A stretch of 64,000 nt of DNA from Flaccisagitta enflata (GCA_965153355.1 OZ231127.1:45322001-45386000); one strand, 5' to 3'; numbered from the stretch's first letter, positions 1 to 19,258 are shown. Numbers and translations are program-made. The notes: generated by a model from the letters alone, not told the origin.

Positions 1-131
1 TTTCTTTCTTTCTTTCTTTCTTTCTTTCATTACTGGCTAACACGTTTACAATCAATGGCCGGAAATCAGATGTGATCAATCAGTGCATCGCTTTGCTTCT
101 CTGTTCCTCTTCTTTTTTTCGCTAAAATTTA

Positions 132-265
<134 letters not shown>

Positions 266-358
266 TCTCTCATAGAGTCATATGCTAGTGTATCAGTATC
301 ACTAAGCATAGTCATTATCATTAACCATAGCATAACCAATTTTCATATTAAAACTCAC

Positions 359-8822
<8,464 letters not shown>

Positions 8823-8859
8823 CTGAAAAAAAAATTACAGATAAAAAATTGAGGCAATG

Positions 8860-8860
<1 letters not shown>

Positions 8861-8919
<59 letters not shown>

Positions 8920-9082
8920 AAAGCTAAGCTGAGAGATTGGCCCAATTGAATACAGAGACGAAAAATAATGAAAAAAAGAGCAGAAAATGGAGTGAAAGAT
9001 AACGAGAAAGCTAAAAGGGAGAAATGAAGAAAATAAGAAAATAAGAAAGGGAGAAAGTATGTTACAAAATCAAAGAAAGAAT

Positions 9083-9116
<34 letters not shown>

Positions 9117-9136
9117 AAGAAGGAAAGAAATAAGAG

Positions 9137-9182
<46 letters not shown>
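8861..9182. repeat. GA and AAAG arrays at the right border of block 1
   Basis: GA run 8864-8918, purine-rich spacer, AAAG run 9075-9182. Homology between the blocks ends in the AAAG run. Confidence 0.85.
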
Positions 9183-9457
9183 CATAATACGCTACTGGTG
9201 CAGTCTAAATGCGATGATTGGCACCAAAAATGAATTACAGTGAACTGCTTCCTTATCGGTGCCTGATATGACGGTACTTCTGATTTAGCAACCATGATGC
9301 CTAGGTCCCAAAATCTTATAGGCTTTTACAATGAACGAATGAATGAGGCCCGCATTTGATGATAGAGATACATGATGTATATTTTCCATATATGTATACT
9401 GTTCATGTTATGGAACCAGATGTTATTAAATCAGGTGTTATCTAATCAGGAAAAAAT

Positions 9458-9766
9458 AACATTCATTCATTTATTCATTCATTCATTCATTCATTCATTC
9501 ATTCATTCATTCACTCATTCATACATTCATTCATTCATTCGCTCATTCATTCATTCATTCATTCATTCATTCATTCATTCATTCAGAGTAAATAAGAACG
9601 AAAAGCTAGAAACCGACACGTGTTTCTGCTTTAATGGCATCTTCAGGGTTTGACTAAATTGAGACACTTATATTCATTCATTCATTCATTCATTCATTCA
9701 TTCATTCATTCCTTCATTCATTCATTCATTCATTCATTCATTCATTCATTCATTCATTCATTCATA
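9458..9766. repeat. ATTC microsatellites
   Basis: Two ATTC arrays (9458-9586, 9672-9764) around a short unique stretch. Confidence 0.9.
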
Positions 9767-10346
9767 TTAAGCGTGTTTGTCGGCCTTACTTAAAGTTAAA
9801 GTCGTTCAAAATAAAAGAGAAGAAAATGGAGGAGGTTAGAAGAAATCAGAAATCAGTGCTAAACGAGGCGGATCTATTCAACGCATAATGATGATAATCG
9901 TTTCCCCTTCAGAATACGTTTGATGGAGTGAACATTCGGTTACATCATTGTAATCAACATCATCGAATCGGTCAATATCAAAGTAAGTTGATAAAAGACG
10001 ACAACTGTATTAGCCTAAAACTATTTACCTCTCAACTGATACCTGATATTCGACTATATTATTTCAGGAGAAAAAACAACAAGCGTTGCCTTTTCATTAT
10101 CAACCATCTGAAGAATCAACTCCCAGAAAAGAAAACCATCATCATCGCCATTGAAAAAACTTGCAATTGACATAAGTTCAGTTTTCTTATCGATTCTTTT
10201 ATCAATTGAATTGCGGAGAACAGCCAATTGACAGATTTGTCTTTAAACGCTTAGACACTGTCCTACGTTGAACATATCTGCGCATCCATGTACATCACTT
10301 TTAGATCATTACCAATTACGGTACCCTTGCAATCCCATAGTTAACG

Positions 10347-11972
10347 ATGGGAATGCAACCACACTTTTTCATTCATAACTACAGGAAAGTTAGTGGTACT
10401 AGAATCCTGGGCCTTGACCAATGGAAATGCCAAACTGAGAAATTGACCAAAGGTATGACGATTGTTCAATGGTCCACCTATCGATCTCCCTTGAAAACTC
10501 TCGGTTCGATGGGCATGTACTTCATGCAGCTGTCAACACTGTCTCCGTTCTATGTTTTCGCTACCATTTTCTTTTTGATGTCAAGTATGTTTCTGCCCTT
10601 TGTTTCTTGGATTTTTTCTATTTCCTTTTCGGCGTTTGAGCTCTACTCTGCCTTTGTTTTGCTGTTGTCATTCGCCTTCATCAGTGCCCGCTGCTACAAT
10701 GCTTTTGATCACAATTGGAGAATCGAGCATGGTTTCATTGTGTTTAAGTTGGTTAGAGACAGTGACATTGTATTTGTGTCCTTAGAACGACTTCGTGCAG
10801 GGATACTCTTTCAAATTGCACCGAGTTTAGAAACTGTCAGAGATACTGATCGAGGAAAACCGCGAGGTTACGTTGAAGAAGTTGGATCTTCAGAAAGGTC
10901 TGGTATGGAGAGTATTTTAATGATAACTTCCATGGATCTGGTTCTTGCTTCTAAAGAGCTTTTTGATGCATACTACAATCTTCTTTTTAACAACTGCCAA
11001 AAGACGGTCTCTGAATTGCTGGCCTGCCTTGTTGAGAAGTCTCGCAGACTGAGATTTACGATTCCAGGCTCAGATGAAACGGTAGAAATCTCTGACGAGA
11101 GGGCGATTGAGTTTGTCGAAAAACTTTATCCAGGATGGGGTCGATGCCAAGCGCAAAACTTTCCAGAAATTCCAGACCCCTTTGCCATCATCGTGAAGGA
11201 CCTACCAGAGCCCGAGAACGAGGAATATCGATTACTGATTATGAAGCAAAGAACCATTTTGGCGATAAAACGGCTGCTGACCAAAAAGAGATTTGAATTT
11301 CTCAAGGGGCGCAAAGCCATCTTTTCTAAGTTGACACGTAGCTGCGTTCAAGACACTTTGGGCAAAACGGAGCTCGCCAACACTTTGTCAGGGGCCACCA
11401 TTATTGAGCAACTTTCTAGTTTTTGGAATCGCATGTTGGATATAGTCTCAGTCATAGATGGAGTTGGAGTTATGATTTTTTACTTTGCCGACAACTCTCA
11501 AAATGAGCTCCAGGACCATAACAAGGAAATTAGAAGAAGATTAGACCTTGCCGCAAAAATTGAAAAGTTCTCGAATACAGGAGCTGAAAAAATTCACGCT
11601 GTGTCTATCTCTCTAGATGAAGGCGACAATACGTTTGGAGCTATCAAGCAGAGTGAGTTTGGACACATGATGAACGTCGGCCTCAGGAGTAAAATGACGG
11701 ATACTGAATTGGACGATTGTCTCGGCGCGTGCCTAGAAAAACTAGCCCACGCTTCATCACCAAAGGGCAGTTTTACTGTGGCATTTTTCTCTCACCTGGC
11801 AACACTCTTATGGCACCTGGCCTCGCTAGCACTTCCTTGGTTCAAGCAAAAGCTTCAACATGCAGATTCCTTGCAAAAGTTCACGGCGAAATTGTTTCTC
11901 CTTCAAAACATGGAAAATAAAGATTTCCTCATCCACGAACGAGTGGATAATCAACACTTTGGTCCAAAGTGA
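10347..11972 (+). CDS. Membrane protein with LRAT/NlpC-like segment; first half of an interrupted gene
   Basis: Open frame of 541 codons without introns; an in-frame TAG lies three codons before the ATG. Two hydrophobic helices are visible at about residues 69-90 and 97-113. After them comes a segment with EHGFIVFKL (His128) and NLLFNNCQKTVSELL (Cys217). The His then NC(Q) spacing recalls the permuted papain-like fold of LRAT, PPPDE and NlpC/P60 proteins; this is a motif-level match only. The rest is a charged alpha/beta region with no family I recognise. The frame ends at TGA (11970-11972). The next codons continue in the same frame with FIVWTPKQDQII, which looks like the Q-motif entry to a helicase domain, and run into the frame starting at 12021. 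The two are therefore probably one gene broken by a single stop, although readthrough or a base error is possible. Confidence 0.65.
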   Translation: MGMQPHFFIHNYRKVSGTRILGLDQWKCQTEKLTKGMTIVQWSTYRSPLKTLGSMGMYFMQLSTLSPFYVFATIFFLMSSMFLPFVSWIFSISFSAFELYSAFVLLLSFAFISARCYNAFDHNWRIEHGFIVFKLVRDSDIVFVSLERLRAGILFQIAPSLETVRDTDRGKPRGYVEEVGSSERSGMESILMITSMDLVLASKELFDAYYNLLFNNCQKTVSELLACLVEKSRRLRFTIPGSDETVEISDERAIEFVEKLYPGWGRCQAQNFPEIPDPFAIIVKDLPEPENEEYRLLIMKQRTILAIKRLLTKKRFEFLKGRKAIFSKLTRSCVQDTLGKTELANTLSGATIIEQLSSFWNRMLDIVSVIDGVGVMIFYFADNSQNELQDHNKEIRRRLDLAAKIEKFSNTGAEKIHAVSISLDEGDNTFGAIKQSEFGHMMNVGLRSKMTDTELDDCLGACLEKLAHASSPKGSFTVAFFSHLATLLWHLASLALPWFKQKLQHADSLQKFTAKLFLLQNMENKDFLIHERVDNQHFGPK

Positions 11973-12020
11973 TTCATAGTCTGGACACCCAAACAAGATC
12001 AGATCATCCACGAGGCAAGG

Positions 12021-13427
12021 ATGAAATTTCAGCAAAAAATTATGGAAAACATTCAATGGGTCATTCAAGGCTGTCCCGGAAGTGGGAAGACGCTACTTCT
12101 CATGCAGGTGGTAAAGGAGTTCATAGACAGCAAGATAGATGGCAACATTTTTATTTTCGTTTTTCAAGAAAAAGCGAGATTGATCAAGATGCTTCAAGAA
12201 CACATTGATTCAAATAAATGGAGCAACAGAGTCTTTGTCGGTGACAAACCAAATCAAATAACCAACCTCAAGTTACTGTTGTGGGATGAGTTCTGGTTTC
12301 ACCCAGAGGGTTTGCAACTATCCCAAAAGAGGGCTCTCCATTTCGGCGTTGATCCGCCATCCATTATCCTGTTCACTTGCCGCAAAGCAGAAAAGATTGA
12401 CCAAAATTATTTCAAAGCCATCGGTTGGACAAAAGCCATGGAAAAGAAGAAGCTGGGAGGAAATCTTCGGTCCTCGCAGGAAATTTCCTCATTTGCGGCG
12501 AAGTATCAGCGATTTCTCACAGAAAACAACATGGCCGCCGGAGAAACGGTGATTTCCAGTCTGGAGTGGAGTTCAACTCCACCCAAAATCTCCCTCTTTG
12601 ACGACAACACCAACGAACGGTGCTCATTTCTAGAATTTTGTAGGGAGAAAATCGGCGATTTGGCGCAGCTAAAACCTTTGGTCACGGTTTCTCCTTTTGC
12701 CCACGCCTCAGTGGTCAGGAAACTGGAGAAGTTGTGCGATGATTTGCCAAACGTGTCAATCGCCCAGAGAACGCCTATTCTCGGTTGTCAGTACCACTGT
12801 ATGGTAATAGTCATTGACGTCGCTACTTGCATCCCACCAACCAAGTACCTCATCGACGTTATTACACGTGCAACGACATCACTTCATTTCATCGTCAACA
12901 TCACTATGGAGCCAATTTTCATCAACAATATACCGTCCTACCGCTTTGAGTTGTGCCCTGAGAAAAAAGTTGAGGCCAAAGTCGGAGCGTTGATCGCGGA
13001 TGTCGCGTCGATTGGAAAACAAATCCTCGTCTTTGATGAGGAAAGTCTCCTCAGTGAGTCGTTCATTGATGACATCAAGACGGAAGCCGTCACGAGGAAA
13101 ACTGGGCTGCGATCGAGTTCTTCCGACATTTTGGATGAGACCAAAGATTACTCTTTAGCGGTAGAAATCCGACCAGCTTTCAACGGACTTTCTCCTTATC
13201 TCTGTCTTCCCCCTTGCATCGGCATAATGCTAGTGAATGTGGATGGTCCATCGGAGGGTCAGTGCCCCACCGATCATGAACTCGATATGAAGGCTGTTAG
13301 AGAGTTTGAACAAAGTCGATTGGCACATCTCGCCAAGGAATATGACTATGACAGACTCAGGAGAGGATTAATCAACTTCTTTATTCAGCACAGCGAAAAC
13401 TCAGTGACCAAAGTGAGCATGCAGTAA
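12021..13427 (+). CDS. Superfamily-1 helicase-like ATPase; second half of the same gene
   Basis: 468 codons from the first ATG after the TGA at 11970, in the same frame as the upstream half. Walker A is GCPGSGKT (residues 17-24 from this ATG) and Walker B is LLLWDE (Asp89, Glu90). GNLRSSQEI (148-156) resembles the SF1 motif with NYRS, and VITRATTSLHF (280-290) resembles motif VI (TRA). These motifs occur in UvrD/Rep-like helicases, DUF2075 proteins and the C-termini of long Schlafen proteins. The motif V region (GCQYHCMVIVID) is weak, so activity is uncertain. Domain similarity starts before the ATG, at TPKQDQII just after the TGA, so this ATG is unlikely to be the natural start. AATAAA signals follow at 13816 and 13975. 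Base composition looks like ordinary coding sequence, unlike the flanking repeats. Confidence 0.65.
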   Translation: MKFQQKIMENIQWVIQGCPGSGKTLLLMQVVKEFIDSKIDGNIFIFVFQEKARLIKMLQEHIDSNKWSNRVFVGDKPNQITNLKLLLWDEFWFHPEGLQLSQKRALHFGVDPPSIILFTCRKAEKIDQNYFKAIGWTKAMEKKKLGGNLRSSQEISSFAAKYQRFLTENNMAAGETVISSLEWSSTPPKISLFDDNTNERCSFLEFCREKIGDLAQLKPLVTVSPFAHASVVRKLEKLCDDLPNVSIAQRTPILGCQYHCMVIVIDVATCIPPTKYLIDVITRATTSLHFIVNITMEPIFINNIPSYRFELCPEKKVEAKVGALIADVASIGKQILVFDEESLLSESFIDDIKTEAVTRKTGLRSSSSDILDETKDYSLAVEIRPAFNGLSPYLCLPPCIGIMLVNVDGPSEGQCPTDHELDMKAVREFEQSRLAHLAKEYDYDRLRRGLINFFIQHSENSVTKVSMQ

Positions 13428-13429
13428 TA

Positions 13430-14375
13430 CGTAATAATGATTGACACTCCTCAAATTTCATTCTAAGAGTGGTCTGGCGCCTTTGATTTTCTTGTGACTC
13501 CCATCGATTTGAATGTTCTTTAATCTCTCCGCACTGTAGGCATCGCTGCTCTTACTGGAAGTGTTTCACTTTGTAGACGGAAGTGTCTTGTCTTCTCTTG
13601 TCAACTCTCCAGTCAGCCTTTCGCATTGTCTGCTTGAACAAATGGGTCTCAGCAAAGAATTTGTTTGTTCTTACCTGTGATCTATGCGCTTTCCTTTGAA
13701 ATTAATTGTTTGATTACCTAATTGTCGCAATGTGATAATACTGATTTGTACGACGAGGGCCATGGTGTTTACATTTACGACTCTATTCATTCCCGCTGAT
13801 TATCCATTGATTCGCAATAAAATTCTACATTGATTCGCAATGAAATTCTACTGTTTTGTGTCTCAAAATTCCAGAATGAAATCAAATGGCAGTAAAGGTG
13901 AACAAAAGTCAATTATGTTTTCACCTGTTATAACTTGCATAGCATTTGTCGGCATACCTTTGTTGGTCGAGCAAAATAAAATTATCATCATCTTTTGATC
14001 TACAACAGAGAGAAAATTGATGCCTTTGGAAAATTCGTAATTAGTGAGTCAGCTTACGGCGTGAAATAGAGTAAGAAATAGAGTAAGGTTTAACGTTTGG
14101 ATTATGTAGTCATTGAAATATTTCTAGTAAGAGAGCTACAATGAGTGGCATGATGTCAATATGTTTACCAAAAAAATCGATCAAAAGAAGACATGTCAGG
14201 AGGTACCGACTGACAGATAAACAAAACTTTCGTAACGTGATGTTGGGATGCAGAGGGTACGTTTACACACAGATGTACGTTAACACATCTCACCGTTGGA
14301 CCATGTCTCATCATTACGTTCTATCCTTACCCCTAAGCTCTAAGCGTTGAGAACTTATCGCCGCATACCATTCAG
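13430..14375. other. 3' flank of the helicase-like gene, no other feature seen
   Basis: Unique-looking moderately AT-rich DNA with the two AATAAA hexamers and a short direct repeat around 13808-13850. No supported coding region or mobile-element end was found. Confidence 0.4.
13816..13821 (+). terminator. Candidate polyadenylation signal
   Basis: AATAAA about 390 bases after the stop at 13427, with a second AATAAA at 13975-13980. Either could end the transcript of the helicase-like gene. Placement only; AATAAA is common in AT-rich DNA. Confidence 0.3.
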
Positions 14376-14420
14376 TTTTTAGTCGCGGACACGCGACTCT
14401 ATAGAGTATACGGCCTTGCT
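14376..14420 (-). mobile_element. Fragment of hairpin-ended element (terminal hairpin)
   Basis: Reverse orientation: TTTTTAGTCGCGGACACGCG, ACTCTATAGAG, then CGGCCTTG. Both ends of the family are here with nearly all of the body missing. Confidence 0.45.
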
Positions 14421-14643
14421 TCTCTTTCATGTGAGCAGCGATCCAAATACGTTTGACCACTTTAGTCATCATACCGTGAAGCAAACACTTTTTTCTTCTT
14501 TGCCATTTGTTCCTGACTTTTCAGAGAGATTGATCTTTTTTTTTCTTCTGAAAAGGTCGCCCTTTTTCCCTTCATGGATGGTTGACTTATGCACTTTAGA
14601 TAATTACATTGACCAATATATTTTTTTCACTTGAAGATTTATG

Positions 14644-14930
14644 TTTTTAGATGCGTCTGTCAGGAGCGCATCTCTATAAGAGGGTCTGTCCGTTCGCCAG
14701 TCAGTCTGTCCGTCCGTCTGTTACGCCTGTGCAAAAAGAAAAAAAAAGTGGTTCTCGGCTGTTTTCAGCCACAGTGAGATCCTACACTGAATTGAAATGA
14801 TCGACAAACCTGTTTTGAGTGCCTCCTTTGATACTCTGTCGTTTCATCTGTCAATTCGTCTCTCTATATATGTCACATGTTCAATACACGCCGAGTCACA
14901 GTCCGGATGCATCGTTGCCCGGTAGGGCTT
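14644..14930 (-). mobile_element. Hairpin-ended element, GATGCGT subfamily, reversed
   Basis: Starts TTTTTAGATGCGTCTGTCAG, then CTATAAGAGGGTCTGTCCG and a GTCC/GTCT run. The body (CGGCTGTTTTCAGCCAC, GTGAGATCC) is the complement of 49725-49790, and the far end GGATGCATCGTTGCCCGG matches the start of that copy. Confidence 0.6.
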
Positions 14931-15054
14931 ATTTTTTGCACCATATCTGTATCGCATCTTGATTTGCCGGTATGTTTGTCAGTATCATCTCATCGAGGTA
15001 TCTGAACTATGATGAGAATAGCTCGCTCGAAACAAGACAGCCCAGGCCAGGACT

Positions 15055-15480
15055 GTTGATGGGCAGCCCGTTCCCTGATGTACAGGATGGTGTTTAGTCA
15101 GTAAATATCAAGGCAGCAGTCTCAAACAGGACAATGTCCTGTAGATACCTAGCATACTTCTGCCAGAGATGCCTGATTGGAGGCTGCTTTTTGGGCAGCG
15201 GCTCCCAAAGGGGATGAAGTCCTGAAGAACAGGGGGAATTTAGTTTGTTTGTCTTTTTGTTAGTCCCCCCAGGCTCTCTCAGACCTGAAATCTGCCCTCT
15301 CAGGCCTGAATTTTTCCCTCTTGGGCCTGAAATCTGCCCTCTCAGGCCTTGAATCTGCCCTCTGAGGTCTGAAATCTGCCCTCTCGAGCCTGAAACCTGT
15401 CCTTTCAGATTCAAGGCAAAGCCAAAGCAGGGCAACGGGTATCGCTGACCCCATATTGCCCTTGGGCGACCTGTTTTGTC
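15055..15480. mobile_element. 21-bp-minisatellite module (first of a pair)
   Basis: GC-rich arm GGGCAGCGGCTCCCAAAGG at 15195, then CCTGAAGAACAGGGGGAAT, then 21-bp CTCTCAGGCCTGAAATCTGCC repeats (15280-15410), and GGGTATCGCTGACC with CCCTTGGGCGACCTG at the end. The second arm is degraded. Confidence 0.5.
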
Positions 15481-15639
15481 CTAGCCACGGCCTTTTTGGC
15501 TAAGATTTGTTTGATAGTAAGCGTTTATGGTCGCGTGCATTCAACTCTATAACGTCACGTCAGTCAGTCACCTGTATATCGTCAGCCAGTTTGTCAGTCC
15601 GTCAGTCAGACAGTTGATCCATCGGTTGGTCACACGTTG

Positions 15640-16300
15640 CTCTTGGGCAAAGGACCGGAAGGGGACGAAGTCCTGCAGAACACAGGGGACCTCTCGTTCC
15701 TACATTCGGTCCTCCGTTTGTTCGTCCGTTTGCTCCGTCCGTAGTCCCCCCTTCATCAGGACCCCCAGGCCTCACCCAGGCCTCAAATCCAGCCTCTCAG
15801 GTCTCAAATCCAGCCTCCCAGGCCTCAAATCTGGCCTCTCAGGCCTCAAATCTGGCCTCTCAGGCCTCAAATCTGGCCTCTCAGGCCTCAAATCTGGTTT
15901 CTCAGGCCTCAAATCCAAATTCTCAGGCCTCAAACCTGGCCTCTCATGCCTCAAATTAAGCCTCTCAGGCCTCAAATCAGCCATCTAAACCTCAATTTAT
16001 TGCTCCCAGGCTTCAAATCAGTCCTCTGGCCTTTCAAGCCTTAATCCAGCTCTCCCAAGCCTCAAGTCAGCCCTCTCTCAAGCTTCCAACCGGCAATTCT
16101 CATGGTCCCAGCAGCCTTCTTAACCTCAGGCTAGTGATCTCATCCAGTCCTTCAGGCAGGGACGAACCAAAGTCCCCCTGCGTTCTACAGGACCTCGTCC
16201 TCAGCCGCTGCCCTGCCTCCTCACCCACCACAATCACTCAAAGTGTGCAGGTAAACGGGTATCGCTGACCACATATTGCCCTTGACGACCTGTTTATATG
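15640..16300. mobile_element. 21-bp-minisatellite module (second of a pair)
   Basis: Left arm GGAAGGGGACGAAGTCCTGC with CAGAACACAGGGG, a 21-bp array CTCTCAGGCCTCAAATCTGG (15765-15990, decaying to 16080), and right arm CAGGACCTCGTCC...GCCGCTGCCCTGCC. It closes with GGGTATCGCTGACCACATAT as its neighbour does. Confidence 0.6.
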
Positions 16301-16432
16301 TTTACAGGCAGGCGGTTGTTACATCACCTCTCCTTCCAAAGTGTTTTTTTTAGTCTTTTTCTACAATGCCCCCACCCATCGCATGCGATTGGGGTAGCCG
16401 TGTGTCTCGCCATGTTGACATTTGATTTGATA

Positions 16433-16565
16433 CAGTAGATGTCGTCTAGACTTTGGAAATACGGGGAGCTTCAACCTACATCAGTACAATGAGGGGACTG
16501 ATATTTTGCTGGTGTAATGTATAGACCCTAAGGGGTTGACATGGGGTATGGCATCCCATCTACTG
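16433..16565. mobile_element. 133-bp deleted member of the CAGTAGATGTCG MITE family
   Basis: Begins CAGTAGATGTCGTCTAGAC like the element at 34383 and ends CATCTACTG, with TA on both sides. The right arm keeps only about nine bases of the inverted repeat, so it is an internally deleted or rearranged member. Confidence 0.7.
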
Positions 16566-16847
16566 TACGTTAGAATTAGTGGTTCGCCGTTTTCTCATGT
16601 GACTGTGTCTGTTTTTTTTAAATTTCATTACACTTTATAGAGCTCACAGAGATAAGAATAAACTCACAAGGGCGATCATTCACAAGAGACTTGTTACCTC
16701 TCACTGTCCCAACGAGTCAACAACTGTTAGGCGGCTTCTATTTTTCTGTCTTTCTCTTCACCTATATCAATTGATCTCTACCTTTTCTTTGCCTCTCAAT
16801 TTTTTTGTTTTCTGGTTGTCTGTCTTTTTATCTGTGTGACTTTTTGC

Positions 16848-16852
<5 letters not shown>

Positions 16853-16878
<26 letters not shown>

Positions 16879-16888
16879 ATTCTCTCTC

Positions 16889-16934
<46 letters not shown>

Positions 16935-16963
16935 GCCCTCTCTCTCTCTCTCTCTCTCTCTGC
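16853..16963. repeat. CT microsatellite before the LINE
   Basis: CT-rich run with GTCTs; the LINE fragment begins immediately after. Confidence 0.9.
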
Positions 16964-16965
16964 AG

Positions 16966-18478
16966 CATTGAGGCACTTCATATTACAAAGCTGTGGCGGC
17001 AGAAGGAAGAATTATGACAGAATCCTACAAATACTTGGGAATTGAGGAACTAGACTCAATAAAGCACAGCCTTGTAAAGGAAAAGGTAAGTAAGAATGTA
17101 AAGTCAAAACTGCGAAAGCTGTTGGAATCCGAACTTAATGCCAGAAACCTTTTCCATGCACTAAACAAAAGCATATTACCAATCATCACATACACATTTG
17201 GCGTAATTGATTGGAATGAAGAAGAACTCAAAGGGTATGATGTGCAGATGCGAAAAATGTTAAATATGTACAGAGCATTTGAGCTCAAGAGTGACAAGGA
17301 CAGACTGTATTTACCAAGGTCAGATGGTGGACGTGGGCTGATATCAGTGTGGGACTCTTTCCAGTCTAGTACATGTAGAATTGCACATGCTATCACACAC
17401 TCAGACAACCTAATCCTAGTACAATGCATAGAAAATGAGAAAAAAGGCACCTACTCCAACATAACCCGGGCCAATAAATATGAAGAAAATGTGGAAATAT
17501 CCCTCCCTGAGAACTTCCAGGATAAGCCATATATGACACAAGCAAGACTTAAAGCAAAGGCAATGAAGAATGCCATAACAAAGTCACGTCTAAGCACATA
17601 CAAACAAAAGCCCCAACACGGAGCATTTGCACGTATGCTTGATGAGTCAGGGGCAGACAGAAAACTCTCAATGGCCTGGCTAAAGAAATCCTTTTTAGAT
17701 CCATTCACTGAAAGTTACATCTGTGGTGCACAGGAACTGGCGGTAATTACAAAATACCATGAAAAACATATTTTGAAAAACAGTCATGACGACCTATGTC
17801 GAGTATGTAAGAAAGACCCAGAGTCGGTATACCACATCCTAGGTGCCTGTGATGCTCTTGCAAAACGTGAGTACTTTGATAGACACAACAACATTTGCAA
17901 ATACATCCACTACAAAATCTCACAACACTATGACTTAGATGTTGGGGACAACTGGTATAAGCACAAGCCTGCTGATGTCATAATCAAACCCGCATGTGAG
18001 ATCATATATGACCAGGTCATCAAAACTACCAGACCAGTTGGTGCAAACAGGCCAGATATAATTGTAAAAGACATGAACAAAAAAAAGACTTACATAATTG
18101 ATATTTCATGCCCGGTTGACTTCAATGTTGGGAAGAAAGAGGGTGAGAAAGTGGCGAAATATATGGGTCTCAGTGCTGAACTTAACCGAATGTGGGGGAC
18201 GGATACTGAAACAATACCCGTTATTGTTGGGGGGCTTGGAACTGTGTCAAAGAACCTGGGGGACTTCCTTACAACCATCCCAGGCTTGCCTGATTTATTC
18301 ATGTGCCAAAAGATCTGCCTACTTGGATCAAAAAAAATACTCCAGGATACATTGAGACGCCGCCGATAACGTCAAGCCCAAGAAAGCAACAAATAAAAAA
18401 GATACAGATCCCTAAGACAGACTCAAGACAGATTTAAAACAGATTTAAGACAGATCTAAGACAGATTTAAGTCAGCAT
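16966..18478 (+). mobile_element. 5'-truncated R2-superclade (RLE-type) LINE
   Basis: The 3' part of a non-LTR retrotransposon that encodes a restriction-like endonuclease. It begins directly after a CT microsatellite (16860-16962), so everything upstream of the last part of the reverse transcriptase is missing, as expected of incomplete reverse transcription. The coding region ends at 18369. A short 3' untranslated region ends with four or more copies of an ACAGATTTAAG-like unit (18415-18478), typical of a LINE tail. Confidence 0.8.
16993..18369 (+). CDS. LINE ORF fragment: RT thumb, CCHC finger, restriction-like endonuclease
   Basis: 458 codons, intact to the stop. The N-terminus (ESYKYLGIEE, residues 10-19) matches the end of the RT domain, followed by the linker ITYTFGVIDW (65-74) and RLYLPRSDGGRGL (104-116). 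A CX2CX8HX4C knuckle sits at Cys269, Cys272, His281 and Cys286. The endonuclease has RPDIIVKD (353-360) and IIDISCPVD (368-376), giving the PD...D catalytic pattern of R2-type enzymes that nick the target for reverse transcription. The C-terminus has VIVGGLGTVSKNL and QKICLLGSKKIL, as in full-length relatives. The first ATG is probably not a true start. The uninterrupted frame suggests a fairly recent insertion. Confidence 0.8.
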   Translation: MAAEGRIMTESYKYLGIEELDSIKHSLVKEKVSKNVKSKLRKLLESELNARNLFHALNKSILPIITYTFGVIDWNEEELKGYDVQMRKMLNMYRAFELKSDKDRLYLPRSDGGRGLISVWDSFQSSTCRIAHAITHSDNLILVQCIENEKKGTYSNITRANKYEENVEISLPENFQDKPYMTQARLKAKAMKNAITKSRLSTYKQKPQHGAFARMLDESGADRKLSMAWLKKSFLDPFTESYICGAQELAVITKYHEKHILKNSHDDLCRVCKKDPESVYHILGACDALAKREYFDRHNNICKYIHYKISQHYDLDVGDNWYKHKPADVIIKPACEIIYDQVIKTTRPVGANRPDIIVKDMNKKKTYIIDISCPVDFNVGKKEGEKVAKYMGLSAELNRMWGTDTETIPVIVGGLGTVSKNLGDFLTTIPGLPDLFMCQKICLLGSKKILQDTLRRRR

Positions 18479-18568
18479 CTTTTTTCCTATGAAGACATGC
18501 GCTCTTCCGGAGAAATGAACAATGCGCCCAGAGCAATGACTCTGGAGATGATTCATCAGTACATCATG

Positions 18569-18570
<2 letters not shown>

Positions 18571-18633
<63 letters not shown>

Positions 18634-18711
18634 CATGATTTTTTTTCTTCTCATCTTATTTTCTTCGTCTTTTTATTCAATGTCTTTGTCCAACTGTCTC
18701 ATTTCAACTGC

Positions 18712-18741
<30 letters not shown>
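18571..18741. repeat. CT microsatellites
   Basis: CT runs 18571-18630 and 18713-18741. Confidence 0.9.
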
Positions 18742-18744
<3 letters not shown>

Positions 18745-18933
18745 GTGTCTTGCCGTCCTTTACTCGCCCATTAACGTCGCTAGTTTTTAGGAAAATCGGT
18801 TCTTTACGCCTCCTTCTTCAGCCTTCTTTGATTTTCCTTCTTTGATTCTCTCCCTTTCATTGTTGCGACTTTGTGTCTTTAATTGATTCTCCCTTAACAG
18901 CGAGAGACAGGAAGAGAGGGGAGAAAAGAAAAG

Positions 18934-19126
<193 letters not shown>

Positions 19127-19159
19127 CGTTTTCCAACTCTTCACTTCAAAAGTCTGTCT

Positions 19160-19258
19160 TTGATTCTTTTCCCTTTTCCTATCTGAATATGAACCAACAC
19201 GATTCGAGCCGGAAATAAGGTTTGCACCCAACTCTTTAAGCTATGCTGGTTTAATTTT
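19160..19258. repeat. 100-bp direct repeat, copy 1
   Basis: TTTTCCTATCTGAATATGAA, GATTCGAGCCGGAAATAAGG and TTAAGCTATGCTGGTTTAA recur at 19612-19712; the second copy repeats its last AAGCTATGCTGGTTT once more. GATTCGAGCC resembles a tRNA B box, but no matching A box is seen. Confidence 0.7.

Noticed and set aside
9928-10170. 80-codon frame upstream of the helicase-like gene
   Set aside because: AT-rich with no domain; not linked in frame to 10347.
10347-13427. Bacterial contamination as the source of the intronless gene
   Set aside because: Flanks are continuous animal repeats, no bacterial neighbours or ribosome-binding sites, and AATAAA signals follow.
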